Positions 1 through 8,287 are shown, counted from the stretch's first letter. The stretch is 20,841 nucleotides of DNA from JANQRV01 sp964533785 (GCA_964533785.1 CAZHNG010000091.1:1-20841), one strand, 5' to 3'. Notes: generated by a model from the sequence alone, not told the origin. A program made the numbers and translations.

Positions 1-397
1 GTTCACAGAAGGGTTGCATTATAATAGTTGTCTAAACCGGAAAATTTCCGTCGACCAAAAAGGTAATATCAAAAATTGCCCCTCTTTACCTGATGCATAC
101 GGCAACATCAAAGATGCTTCACTCGCTGATGCCCTGGCTGCTGTCGGTTTTAAAAAATATTGGAACATCACTAAAGCCGAAGTTGCCGTTTGTAAAGATT
201 GTGAATTCCGGTATATCTGTAACGACTGCAGAGCCTACCTGGAACAGCCTGATGATGTGCTGAGTAAGCCGTTAAAATGTGGGTATGATCCTTATACCGG
301 GCAGTGGAAAGATTGGAGTACCAATCCTCTAAAGCAAGAAGCGATGGTCCATTATGGTATCGATGCCATGGAAATTGCGGGAGAAAAGAATGTTTAA
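1..397 (+). CDS. gwsS: Grasp-with-spasm system SPASM-domain peptide maturase (C-terminal part, 5' end outside window)
   Basis: The reading frame is open from the first bases of the window, so this is the C-terminal ~131 residues of a longer protein. What remains is a SPASM domain. Numbering from the leucine at position 14, cysteines sit at 6, 22, 60, 63, 69, 72 and 89. This gives Cys-x10-Gly-x4-Cys, then CX2CX5CX2C, then a last Cys: the ligand pattern for auxiliary [4Fe-4S] clusters. The segment CKDCEFRYICNDCRAY, the following KPLKCGYDPYTG and STNPLKQEA match what I know of the grasp-with-spasm maturases of Bacteroidota, which act with an ATP-grasp enzyme on a small precursor peptide. The radical-SAM-like N-terminal region and the partner genes are not in the window, so whether the system is intact cannot be judged. 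The family call rests on motif recognition. Confidence 0.85.
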   Translation, partial: FTEGLHYNSCLNRKISVDQKGNIKNCPSLPDAYGNIKDASLADALAAVGFKKYWNITKAEVAVCKDCEFRYICNDCRAYLEQPDDVLSKPLKCGYDPYTGQWKDWSTNPLKQEAMVHYGIDAMEIAGEKNV

Positions 398-450
398 ATC
401 AAAGCGATAGGTTCGTTTTTGCCTTATTCAGTAGAAAGTATAGTCGAAAC

Positions 451-474
451 ATTGTAGGGAAAAATCCCTACAAT
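451..474. terminator. Perfect 10-bp inverted repeat between gwsS and thiL
   Basis: ATTGTAGGGA at 451-460 is the exact reverse complement of TCCCTACAAT at 465-474, with the four-base loop AAAA. It starts 53 bp after the gwsS stop and ends 5 bp before a TAnnTTTG box. It may terminate gwsS transcription, but no clear T-run follows. An operator role for the downstream promoter is equally possible. Confidence 0.5.
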
Positions 475-478
475 CACT

Positions 479-486
479 TAACTTTG
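479..486 (+). promoter_or_regulatory. Bacteroidota -7 box upstream of thiL
   Basis: TAACTTTG matches the Bacteroidota consensus TAnnTTTG. A TTG at 452-454, inside the inverted repeat, is a possible -33 element with a slightly long 24-base spacer. The thiL ATG begins only six bases after the box, so the transcript would be leaderless or nearly so. Confidence 0.45.
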
Positions 487-491
487 TCCTT

Positions 492-1556
492 ATGCAAGAA
501 GAAAGTAAAAAGGTACAGCGGACAGAGATTCAAACCTTAGGTGAATTCGGATTGATCGACCGGTTGACAAAACCCTTCACATTAAAAAACAACTCTTCCA
601 TCAGGGGCGTTGGGGATGATGCGGCAATAATCAATAATGGAAAGTATCAGACCGTGGTGGCAACGGATATGCTGGTTGAAGGCATCCATTTTGATTTGAT
701 GTACTACCCCTTGAAACACCTTGGCTACAAATCAGTTATCGTTAACTTGTCGGACATTTATGCGATGAATGCGATCCCAAAGCAAATAACGGTTTCTATT
801 GCTTTGTCCAATCGTTTTTCTGTAGAGGCGGTAGAAGAATTGTATAAGGGTATTTATACGGCTTGTGAAAAGTACGGGGTTGATCTTGTAGGAGGTGACA
901 CGACTTCGTCCAATCGCGGATTAATATTAAGTGTGACCGCGATCGGGCAGGTTATGTCCGACAAAGTGACTTACAGAAATACAGCTAAGGTTGGTGATTT
1001 GATCTGTATTACCGGAGATGTGGGGGCCGCCTACCTGGGGTTACAGATCTTAGAACGGGAAAAGCAGTTGTATTTATCGGACCCGAACATTCAACCGGAT
1101 TTAGAAGAACAATCATACTTGGTGGGCCGGCAACTAAAACCAGAGGCTCGTAAGGATATGATCGAGATTTTTGCCAAAAATAAATTTGTTCCTACTGCAA
1201 TGATCGATGTGTCAGATGGAGTGGCTTCGGAGATATTTCACATTTGTCAACAGTCAAGTGTAGGCGCATTTGTTGAAGAATCAGGTGTGCCGATTCACCC
1301 TGATGCACAGATGATGGCCATTAAATTTAACCTGGATCCTATTACCTGTGCCTTGAGTGGAGGGGAAGATTACGAATTGATCTTTACCATAAATCCGAAA
1401 GACGTTGATAAGGTGAAGTATTTTCCGGATACCTATATTATGGGGGAGATCGTTCCTCCGGAGGATGGTGTAAAGTTGCATACCAAAGGTGGAAATATCC
1501 ATGCTATAACAGCGCAAGGCTGGCAGCATTTTGGTAAATCCGACATTGTTAACTAA
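492..1556 (+). CDS. thiL: Thiamine-monophosphate kinase
   Basis: ThiL phosphorylates thiamine monophosphate with ATP to give thiamine diphosphate, the active cofactor, in the cytoplasm. The 354-residue protein is slightly longer than many ThiL proteins and has the AIR-synthase-like fold signatures in order: LGEFGLIDRL near the N-terminus, GVGDDAA at about 39-45 (nucleotide and Mg binding), ATDMLVEGIHFD, NLSDIYAMNA, VGGDTTSS, IDVSDG, and SGGEDYEL towards the C-terminus. The ATG at 492 is kept because homologues carry a short polar N-terminal extension before LGEFG and a -7 box lies just upstream. No other thiamine genes are nearby, and the preceding RiPP gene appears unrelated. The 29-bp gap to the next gene would allow co-transcription. 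Confidence 0.95.
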   Translation: MQEESKKVQRTEIQTLGEFGLIDRLTKPFTLKNNSSIRGVGDDAAIINNGKYQTVVATDMLVEGIHFDLMYYPLKHLGYKSVIVNLSDIYAMNAIPKQITVSIALSNRFSVEAVEELYKGIYTACEKYGVDLVGGDTTSSNRGLILSVTAIGQVMSDKVTYRNTAKVGDLICITGDVGAAYLGLQILEREKQLYLSDPNIQPDLEEQSYLVGRQLKPEARKDMIEIFAKNKFVPTAMIDVSDGVASEIFHICQQSSVGAFVEESGVPIHPDAQMMAIKFNLDPITCALSGGEDYELIFTINPKDVDKVKYFPDTYIMGEIVPPEDGVKLHTKGGNIHAITAQGWQHFGKSDIVN

Positions 1557-1585
1557 TAATCTGTTATTACCCGAACCTAATCACT

Positions 1586-2617
1586 ATGACAGTCTTTAAA
1601 ATTCATTTTTTACCGAAGACCTTTGCACTGGTTTTAGCAGTGGCCGTCTGCATCTTAAATTGTGAAGGAGAAACAGGGGCACAGGAACAACAAACTGAAG
1701 AGACTGCTGGTGCGCCTCTATCTGTCCCCGCTTTTGATAGAGATTCCGCTTATAATTTTATTGCCAAACAAGTGTCTTTTGGCCCGAGGGTATTGGGTTC
1801 TGAAGGACATGAGCAATGTAAGTCCTGGCTGGTTGAAAAGTTTAAGAGCTATGGCGCAACAGTTATAGAACAGGATTTTGACGCGGAAGTGTATACCGGA
1901 GAAAAATTTCCTGCCACGAACATAATAGCCCAATATAACCTTAATGCCAGGAAGCGTATTTTGCTGGCAGCGCATTGGGATACCCGGCATATTGCAGATT
2001 CTCCGCTTAGTGAAGAACGAAGGGACGAACCCATCCTGGGAGCAGATGATGGAGGTAGCGGAGTAGGGGTTTTATTAGAAATAGCAAGGCTGTTGAACAG
2101 TAACCCTATCGGGATGGGAGTAGATATCATACTATTTGATGCCGAAGATTACGGCGACAGCGAGAACAATACGGTTGAGGCGGATAAAAGCTGGGCGCTT
2201 GGCTCTCAGTACTGGTCTGCTAATATGCACAAATCCGGCTATCGTGCCCAGTATGGTATTCTATTGGATATGGTGGGAGCTGATGATGCCCGGTTTCCGA
2301 AAGAACAGTACTCCGTTCAATTTGCGGGACCGCTGGTGGATAAAGTCTGGGATCTGGCTAACCGTATGGGCTATGGGAATTACTTTGTTAATGTTAACGG
2401 AGGTGGAGTGAACGATGATCATATTCCGGTAAATACAGTTGCGAGAATTCCCATGATCGACATAATCAATCTACCGGCCGAATCGCGCAACAATAGCTTT
2501 GGCGAACACTGGCATACTCACAATGATAACCTCGATGTTATTAATAAGCGAACCCTCGGCGCCGTCGGGCAAGTCGTAACCGCAGTCATATATCGTGAAG
2601 CAGGAGGAAATTTGTAA
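1586..2617 (+). CDS. M28-family metallohydrolase lipoprotein, glutaminyl-peptide cyclotransferase-like
   Basis: The 343-residue protein starts with a hydrophobic segment (residues 12-25) ending at Cys26, a plausible but non-canonical lipobox (ILNC), so it is probably an exported lipoprotein. The mature part has the M28 zinc-peptidase fold: AAHWDTR with His130 and Asp132, GADDGGSG with Asp154/155, LFDAEDYG with Glu187/Asp188, and HTHND with His312 near the C-terminus. The arrangement FGPRVLGSEGH, ILGADDGGSGVGVLLE, LGSQYW and IDIINLP with the final HTHND resembles the glutaminyl cyclase branch, which cyclises N-terminal Gln to pyroglutamate, more than aminopeptidases. In Bacteroidota such proteins are usually periplasmic. 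Which activity it has cannot be settled from sequence alone. Confidence 0.8.
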   Translation: MTVFKIHFLPKTFALVLAVAVCILNCEGETGAQEQQTEETAGAPLSVPAFDRDSAYNFIAKQVSFGPRVLGSEGHEQCKSWLVEKFKSYGATVIEQDFDAEVYTGEKFPATNIIAQYNLNARKRILLAAHWDTRHIADSPLSEERRDEPILGADDGGSGVGVLLEIARLLNSNPIGMGVDIILFDAEDYGDSENNTVEADKSWALGSQYWSANMHKSGYRAQYGILLDMVGADDARFPKEQYSVQFAGPLVDKVWDLANRMGYGNYFVNVNGGGVNDDHIPVNTVARIPMIDIINLPAESRNNSFGEHWHTHNDNLDVINKRTLGAVGQVVTAVIYREAGGNL

Positions 2618-2622
2618 TTTTG
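2615..2622 (+). promoter_or_regulatory. Possible -7 box for pheS
   Basis: TAATTTTG fits TAnnTTTG. It overlaps the stop codon of the M28 gene and lies 67 bp before the pheS ATG. No good -33 TTTG stands at the right distance, so this is tentative. Confidence 0.3.
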
Positions 2623-2689
2623 TGCGGAACTTTTTCGCATCCCGGATCATTCCAATTAAAAAACAAAAGCAAACAGATAAGACAATATA

Positions 2690-3727
2690 ATGGCAAGCAA
2701 TATTTTCGAACAAGTTGAAGCATTAATCGATGAAGTAAAAACTGCTCATCCGGAAAATCCTGAAGAGTTGGAGCAGTTCAGGATCAAATACCTGGGAAGT
2801 AAGAATGTCATCAAATCTTTCTTCGGAAAGATCAAAGAAGTAGAGAATAACCGCAAGAAAGAATACGGCCAACTTGTCAATAGTGCAAAATCATTTGCCG
2901 AGGAAAAATTTAATGCCTTAAAGCAAGAGTTGGAAGCAGCCTCCGAGGCCCAGCAGGCTCAAAACATCGATCTTACGGCTCCCGGCGAACCTCTTGAAAT
3001 AGGGGCCCGTCATCCGGTAAGTATAGTGATGAATAAGATCGTGAAAATTTTTGAACGCATCGGTTTCGTCATTGCTGAAGAAAGAGAGATCGAGGATGAT
3101 TGGCATAATTTTACGGCCATGAATACACCCGGTGATCATCCTGCCCGTGATATGCAGGATACGTTTTACTTAAAGGATAGTCAAGAGTTATTACTGCGTA
3201 CCCATACCTCATCCGTTCAAGCTAGGGTGATGACTTCTCAAAAACCGCCGATCAGGATCATCGCTCCCGGCAGGGTATATCGCAATGAAACCATTTCGGC
3301 CCGGTCACACTGCCAGTTTCATCAGGTAGAAGGCTTATACATCGACGAAGGGGTTTCTTTCGCGGATATGAAACAAACCCTCATGTATTTTGCCCGGGAA
3401 TTGTACGGACCTGACACTAAGATCCGTTTACGACCTTCCTATTTCCCATTCACTGAACCAAGTGCGGAAATGGATGTTTACTGGGGGCTAAAGGATGAAG
3501 TAGATTACCGGATCACCAAAGGGACCGGTTGGCTTGAGATCTTAGGCTGCGGTATGGTAGACCCTAACGTATTGGAAAACTGTGGGATTGATTCGGAAAA
3601 ATATACAGGCTTTGCTTTTGGAATGGGAATTGAAAGACAGGCCATGTTGCAGTACCGAATTAGTGATATCCGTTTATTATTTGAGAATGATGTTCGGTTC
3701 CTGAAGCAGTTCTCATCCGCAATTTAA
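2690..3727 (+). CDS. pheS: Phenylalanyl-tRNA synthetase alpha subunit
   Basis: PheS is the catalytic subunit of the (alpha-beta)2 enzyme that charges tRNA-Phe. The 345-residue length is normal. Residues 1-95 are the charged N-terminal tRNA-binding coiled coil, including FRIKYLGSKN. The class II core follows: HPVSIVMNKIVKIFERIGF, the motif 2 region RVYRNETISARSHCQFHQVEG, RPSYFPFTEPSAEMDV, and motif 3 in FAFGMGIERQAML. The ATG at 2690 is preceded by an A-rich leader, as is usual where Shine-Dalgarno pairing is not used. pheT is not adjacent, so alpha and beta subunits are encoded apart, which is not rare in Bacteroidota. Confidence 0.98.
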   Translation: MASNIFEQVEALIDEVKTAHPENPEELEQFRIKYLGSKNVIKSFFGKIKEVENNRKKEYGQLVNSAKSFAEEKFNALKQELEAASEAQQAQNIDLTAPGEPLEIGARHPVSIVMNKIVKIFERIGFVIAEEREIEDDWHNFTAMNTPGDHPARDMQDTFYLKDSQELLLRTHTSSVQARVMTSQKPPIRIIAPGRVYRNETISARSHCQFHQVEGLYIDEGVSFADMKQTLMYFARELYGPDTKIRLRPSYFPFTEPSAEMDVYWGLKDEVDYRITKGTGWLEILGCGMVDPNVLENCGIDSEKYTGFAFGMGIERQAMLQYRISDIRLLFENDVRFLKQFSSAI

Positions 3728-3841
3728 GTCCTTTTTCACACCCCGCACTGCTCATTTCAATGGTCTTGTAGGTTATTAATGACGAAATAATACTCCGTTG
3801 TTGAAACCATCGTAGGGTATATCGTGTATCTATGATGCAAA

Positions 3842-3868
3842 AATATTCGTATTCAAAATCTGAATATT
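3842..3868. repeat. 7-bp inverted repeat abutting the hisS start codon
   Basis: AATATTC at 3842-3848 pairs with GAATATT at 3862-3868, which ends one base before the hisS ATG. An alternative arm, ATTC at 3851-3854, could pair with the same 3' side. It is AT-rich and could be chance, but its position would affect start-codon access. Confidence 0.3.
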
Positions 3869-5227
3869 ATGAAGGCAGAACTTCCAAAAGGCACAAGAGA
3901 TTTTTCTCCTGAACAGGTTCAAAAACGCAATTTTATCTTTGATAATATACGGGCGGTTTTTGAACGCTATGGCTTTCAGCCGATCGAAACACCGGCCATG
4001 GAAAAGCTGTCTACATTGACGGGAAAATACGGAGATGAAGGGGATCAATTGCTGTTTAAAATTCTCAACAACGGTGATTTCTTAGCCAAAGCAAATGAAA
4101 ATGCGCTCGATGAACGGAATTCCAAAAAATTAGTACCCTCCATTTCCAAACGAGGATTGCGTTATGATCTAACTGTTCCTTTTGCAAGATTCGTAGTGAT
4201 GAACCAAAACGAATTGACTTTTCCGTTCAAACGTTATCAAATACAACCAGTTTGGAGGGGGGACCGGCCCTCAAAAGGACGCTACCAGGAATTTTACCAG
4301 TGTGATGTCGACATTGTAGGCTCTGATTCTTTGATGAACGAGGCAGAGTTAGTACGTATTTATGATGAAGTTTTTACCCGCTTAGGTATTAAGGTTACTA
4401 TAAAAGTTAACAATAGAAAGATATTGGCCGGGATTGCCGAAGTAGCACAAATAGCCGAACAAATGTCTGATATGACCGTTGCTATCGACAAGCTGGACAA
4501 AATCGGAATAGAGGGGGTGACAAAGGAGATGCAAAATAGAGGCATACCAGAAACAGGCATTAACAAGGTATTGAGTTTGCTGGAAATTGATGACTTGGAT
4601 GAACTGAAATCATTAATGGATGGTAGTGAAATAGGGTTGAATGGTATCTCGGAGTTGAAAAGTTTTGATACTTACCTAGGCCTTGGGAAACAAAATAATA
4701 CTGTTGAGTTCGATATTACGCTCGCTAGAGGATTAAGCTACTACACAGGATGTATTTTCGAAGTTACCGCAGATGATCTTGAAATGGGGAGCCTCGGTGG
4801 CGGTGGCCGCTATGATGACCTTACGGGCATTTTTGGTCTCAAGGGCCTGTCAGGTGTGGGAATATCCTTTGGCGCCGAGAGAATCTACGATGTGATGGAG
4901 GAGTTGGATCTATTTCCGAAAAACTATAAAAGGCAAGTTGAATTGCTTTTAATTGCTTTTGATGATCAAACTCACCAGTTTGCTTATAAATGCCTGCAGA
5001 AATTGCGGGAAGCCGATATCATTGCCGAATTATACCCGGATCCGGTAAAATTGAAAAAGCAAATGAAATTCGCCAATGCGCGAAATATACCTTTTGTCGC
5101 ACTTGTCGGGCAGGAAGAAATAGAGACTAATTTGTTGTCTTTCAAGGATATGGAGACAGGGGAGCAGGAGCGCTTATCGTTAGAATCTATAATCACCAAG
5201 TTAAAAGAAGCAACGATTTTGATTTAA
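3869..5227 (+). CDS. hisS: Histidyl-tRNA synthetase
   Basis: HisS charges tRNA-His. The 452-residue protein opens with the typical LPKGTRDFSPEQ and contains the class II motifs: ERYGFQPIETPAME (motif 1), RYDLTVPFARFV, FKRYQIQPVWRGDRPSKGRYQEFYQCDVDIVG (motif 2), ARGLSYYTGCIFEV (histidine-A motif), LGGGGRYDDL and GVGISFGAERI (motif 3). The last ~95 residues form the anticodon-binding domain. The start is unambiguous because the conserved N-terminus begins at residue 1. Gaps of 141 bp upstream and 119 bp downstream suggest its own transcription unit, though I found no strong promoter match. Confidence 0.98.
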   Translation: MKAELPKGTRDFSPEQVQKRNFIFDNIRAVFERYGFQPIETPAMEKLSTLTGKYGDEGDQLLFKILNNGDFLAKANENALDERNSKKLVPSISKRGLRYDLTVPFARFVVMNQNELTFPFKRYQIQPVWRGDRPSKGRYQEFYQCDVDIVGSDSLMNEAELVRIYDEVFTRLGIKVTIKVNNRKILAGIAEVAQIAEQMSDMTVAIDKLDKIGIEGVTKEMQNRGIPETGINKVLSLLEIDDLDELKSLMDGSEIGLNGISELKSFDTYLGLGKQNNTVEFDITLARGLSYYTGCIFEVTADDLEMGSLGGGGRYDDLTGIFGLKGLSGVGISFGAERIYDVMEELDLFPKNYKRQVELLLIAFDDQTHQFAYKCLQKLREADIIAELYPDPVKLKKQMKFANARNIPFVALVGQEEIETNLLSFKDMETGEQERLSLESIITKLKEATILI

Positions 5228-5346
5228 TTCCGTAATAGATAAGTGTCAATTTTCGTTGTTAGTCATCAAGAAATTAAATAATCAGCAAAATAAATAGCTG
5301 GAAAGTCCGCCCTACTTAAAGGACACCCTCATCAAATTATAGTGTA

Positions 5347-6801
5347 ATGGGAATGATAACACCAAGAAAAGGCGTTTTAATACCCCTTTTCGCCTTAGCT
5401 TTTAGCTACAGTACAACAGCCCTTAGTAATAACTTATCAAAGTACGAGTACAACGCGGCCGAAGTGGAAGGACGTGTAAAAAGTATGAATGATATTATTG
5501 TCGAGCCAAAATACACCAGTGTCGTTGAGGCTTATATCAAAGGGTATGTAATCAGAAATCGGGAAAATTCGGAAAATATCCTAGGCAGGCAAGTGATCTA
5601 TTTTCCAATTTTCGAACAACACTTGCAAGAAAACAACCTTCCTGAAAGTTTAAAATATTTGTCAATCGTGGAATCGGCGCTAGTGCCTGATGCCTATTCA
5701 CGTGCAAGGGCAGTAGGGTTGTGGCAGTTTATGGAATACACTGGCCGTGAATATGGATTGCGCATCAACAAATACGTGGATGAAAGACGTGATGTTATTC
5801 GCTCAACCGAAGCGGCAATAAAATTCTTGTCCTTCCTTCATGATAAATACAAGAACTGGGCTTTGGCCATTGCTGCCTACAATAGTGGAGCCGGCAGAGT
5901 CAGCAGGGCGATCAAAAGAGCGAGGAGTAAGAATTTCTGGAAAATCAGGCGTTATCTGCCAAGAGAAACCCGGAATTATGTCCCGGCTTTCATTGCAGCT
6001 TCTTACCTAATGAAGCACTACGATGAACATGGTTTGTTACCGAATTACCCTGACCTTGATCTCCAGATTACAGAAAACATCAAAGTGTACGGTGGCTTTA
6101 CTTTCAATCAAATTGCGCAGATCACCGATTTGCCTCTCGAAACGATAGAATTTCTTAATCCGGCTTATCGGCAAGGCTTTATTCCGTCTGATGTCGAAGG
6201 GTATAATCTGATTCTTCCCAAAAGAGTAATGCCTGCTCTAAAGGAGTACTTGGATGGCATTCGTCCGGACTATTCCAAAAGTATTTCAATGGATAGTATG
6301 GTCATCATCAGACGTCCGGCTAATAATCCATCAAACTATAAGTATTTCAAGTCTATCTTTGTCGTTCAGGAGGATCAGCCTCTATCGGAACTGGCCGGCA
6401 AACTAAATCGTTCTGTTCATCAATTAAAGGCCTGGAATAACCTCAAGTCTAATCAGCTCCGGGAAGGCCAGGAAATTATTGTTTATCTGCCAAAAGAAGT
6501 GAAAAGGCTGCGGAACGCTTTTGAATTCATTCCAATGAAATCTTTTGAGCCTATACCAACGATGAAGCTGGATAAGCCCCTGGCTTACGTACCTTCTTAC
6601 CGCAAAGAAGATAGACGGACGATGGTGAGGGTTAGTTCGCCGAAATTCCTCTATTATAAGGTTAGAAAAAAGCAACGCCTGGTCCAAATTGCCAAAAAGA
6701 TCTACGGGGTTTCTCTGGAAGAAATTGCTCGGCTTAATAACTTTCCTTCGGATTATGTAGTAAAAGCTGGAACGGAAATCAGGATCAAACGACTGTATTG
6801 A
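5347..6801 (+). CDS. mltD: MltD-type membrane-associated lytic murein transglycosylase with LysM modules
   Basis: This is a 484-residue exported enzyme expected to cleave the MurNAc-GlcNAc bond of peptidoglycan to 1,6-anhydro-muropeptides. Residues 9-25 are a signal peptide (VLIPLFALAF...TTA) without a lipobox cysteine. The SLT domain covers roughly 85-230: catalytic Glu109 in SIVESALVPDAYSRARAVGLWQF, then AIAAYNSGAGRVSRAI and the RETRNYVPAFIAA helix. Behind it come a divergent LysM-like segment (about 254-300), a LysM at about 338-382 (VVQEDQPLSELA...LREGQEIIVYLP), and a C-terminal LysM at about 436-484 that ends the protein. Met3 is an equally possible start. The stop codon directly abuts the stop of the convergent patatin gene. 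The mltD name is by architecture. Confidence 0.92.
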   Translation: MGMITPRKGVLIPLFALAFSYSTTALSNNLSKYEYNAAEVEGRVKSMNDIIVEPKYTSVVEAYIKGYVIRNRENSENILGRQVIYFPIFEQHLQENNLPESLKYLSIVESALVPDAYSRARAVGLWQFMEYTGREYGLRINKYVDERRDVIRSTEAAIKFLSFLHDKYKNWALAIAAYNSGAGRVSRAIKRARSKNFWKIRRYLPRETRNYVPAFIAASYLMKHYDEHGLLPNYPDLDLQITENIKVYGGFTFNQIAQITDLPLETIEFLNPAYRQGFIPSDVEGYNLILPKRVMPALKEYLDGIRPDYSKSISMDSMVIIRRPANNPSNYKYFKSIFVVQEDQPLSELAGKLNRSVHQLKAWNNLKSNQLREGQEIIVYLPKEVKRLRNAFEFIPMKSFEPIPTMKLDKPLAYVPSYRKEDRRTMVRVSSPKFLYYKVRKKQRLVQIAKKIYGVSLEEIARLNNFPSDYVVKAGTEIRIKRLY

Positions 6802-8226
6802 TCAGTTGTTCGTCATCGCTTTTTTGATCTTTTCAGAAGCAATGCGGGTAATCAGCTGACCACTTAAAATCAACAACTCTTGCTCAGTTGGCTTGATGGT
6901 GTACTTGGTGCCAATATTTACCAGGACTTCGTATAGGATATGCCGGTCTAATACGGAGATGGATTCAGGATCAGGATTATTCTTTAGTATTTCTACTAAT
7001 CTTTCCTGACTTTCCTTGAGTTTGATCCTGGAAGGTAGTTTATCAGGCAGGGGAATATCTTCGATCAGGGTATAAAAACCCAAAAATATGGGTTCAATAC
7101 CAAATTTGTTACCATTGGTTTCAAGCTCTCTTCTCAGCGTGGCTCTTCTGGCATACAAGCCGCTGGCGGCTAAGCTGAAAAATATCTTTAAACCGCTGTA
7201 ATTCCCCTTCTTCTTGGAAAAGGTATACAAATGTCCGGAGGCATCAGCATCGATTATGATCATCACTTTTTTTGCGGAATTATCCTGATTGAGTACTTGC
7301 AAAGCGGTAAAATAGCCCTGGTTATCCGTCATCGCACCATCCATAACGTGCAGGAAAGGACGGTTGTCGACGTAAACGCTTTGCAAGGTAGAGTTCGGAA
7401 TTAATACCGGGAAGCTACCGCTGGCTTTTATTCCTACCGATAATGGTATGTCAAAAGGATCTTGGCGCTGTTGTTCAATTGTTTTCATGCGATGTGTATA
7501 ACCATTTACCCGGTAGGTCGCCAAAATATCGGGTGTAAAAGGAAAAATGGCCATCGTTCCGATAACTGAACTATTTGTAAAATGCATCGGGTATAATACC
7601 GGACTTTCGGTATCCGTTCTACGGATAAATACGTCACTCAATTTAATACTTTTTGCATTAGGATTATCTTTTCTTCGTTTATAACCCAATACATGATTAT
7701 CAATGCTTTGTTCCAAGGCATCGCCATAATCAAGGTGATTAAACCAAATTTTGGTGTTGAAAAACCCCTTGATTAATCTACCCGTGTAAGAAACGCTGAG
7801 ATCTTCTTTTATATGCCGCTTAACATAGTCGGCGAGTATGAAGGGTCCTTTCCGGGAAAAATAATTATGTTCGAACATCGCTGAAATGTAAGCACCACCT
7901 GCAAATCCACCACCAGAAACAGTGGACAAATAATCAACTTGATCAAGCGCGTCTTCTGTCTTTCGTATGTCGATCTGCTCAAGCCCCATCATGATGCCAA
8001 TCGCAAAATTGGCCGCCCGGGATCCTCCTCCCGAAATGGCTAAGGTAACAGCAAGGCTGGAATCCTGATGAGCCCGTTCTTGTACCGATCTATAATAAGA
8101 TAGGTCTACCGTCGGTACAACTTCTCCGTCTTTTAAAAACTGGGTACGGTCAACTTTTAAATAACGATTACATCCTAAACTGAAAATAATGAGCAGAAAG
8201 ACAATGGAAAATCGATCAGTACGCAT
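6802..8226 (-). CDS. Patatin-like phospholipase lipoprotein
   Basis: The frame is open from 8295, but the ATG at 8226 is chosen. It gives a clean lipoprotein signal (MRTDRFSIVFLLIIFSLGC, Cys19 as lipidation site) and leaves a well-formed promoter just upstream. The 474-residue product has the patatin elements: oxyanion-hole SGGGSRAANF (residues 65-74), the nucleophile Ser104 in LSTVSGGGFAGG, and the dyad Asp296 in MDGAMTDNQG. The nucleophile motif is T-V-S-G-G, not G-x-S-x-G, a variant seen in this bacterial lipoprotein branch. It is predicted to be a Ser/Asp-dyad acyl hydrolase of membrane lipids anchored in the envelope; substrate unknown. The C-terminal ~150 residues match nothing I recognise. 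Confidence 0.85.
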   Translation of the reverse strand: MRTDRFSIVFLLIIFSLGCNRYLKVDRTQFLKDGEVVPTVDLSYYRSVQERAHQDSSLAVTLAISGGGSRAANFAIGIMMGLEQIDIRKTEDALDQVDYLSTVSGGGFAGGAYISAMFEHNYFSRKGPFILADYVKRHIKEDLSVSYTGRLIKGFFNTKIWFNHLDYGDALEQSIDNHVLGYKRRKDNPNAKSIKLSDVFIRRTDTESPVLYPMHFTNSSVIGTMAIFPFTPDILATYRVNGYTHRMKTIEQQRQDPFDIPLSVGIKASGSFPVLIPNSTLQSVYVDNRPFLHVMDGAMTDNQGYFTALQVLNQDNSAKKVMIIIDADASGHLYTFSKKKGNYSGLKIFFSLAASGLYARRATLRRELETNGNKFGIEPIFLGFYTLIEDIPLPDKLPSRIKLKESQERLVEILKNNPDPESISVLDRHILYEVLVNIGTKYTIKPTEQELLILSGQLITRIASEKIKKAMTNN

Positions 8227-8253
8227 TTTTCGAATTTTTACGACCCGAAAATA

Positions 8254-8287
8254 CAAATTTATAACGCTTGAGAATGAGGATGTCAAA
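8254..8287 (-). promoter_or_regulatory. Promoter of the patatin lipoprotein gene
   Basis: On the minus strand, TTTG (8287-8284) is followed after 22 bases by TAAATTTG (8261-8254). This fits the Bacteroidota -33/-7 pattern, the spacer being about one base longer than the usual 19-21. The box ends 27 bases before the ATG at 8226, giving a leader of about 20 nt. It lies in the 61-bp gap after the glycosyltransferase stop, so the lipoprotein can be transcribed separately. Confidence 0.6.

Noticed and set aside
398..491. TPP riboswitch upstream of thiL
   Set aside because: The gap is only 94 bp, contains no recognisable THI-box sequence, and the likely promoter lies just before the ATG, leaving almost no leader.
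304..540. A 78-codon plus-strand frame spanning the gwsS end and the thiL start, considered as a RiPP precursor
   Set aside because: It overlaps both real genes out of frame, runs through the hairpin, and shows no leader/core layout or repeats typical of a precursor.
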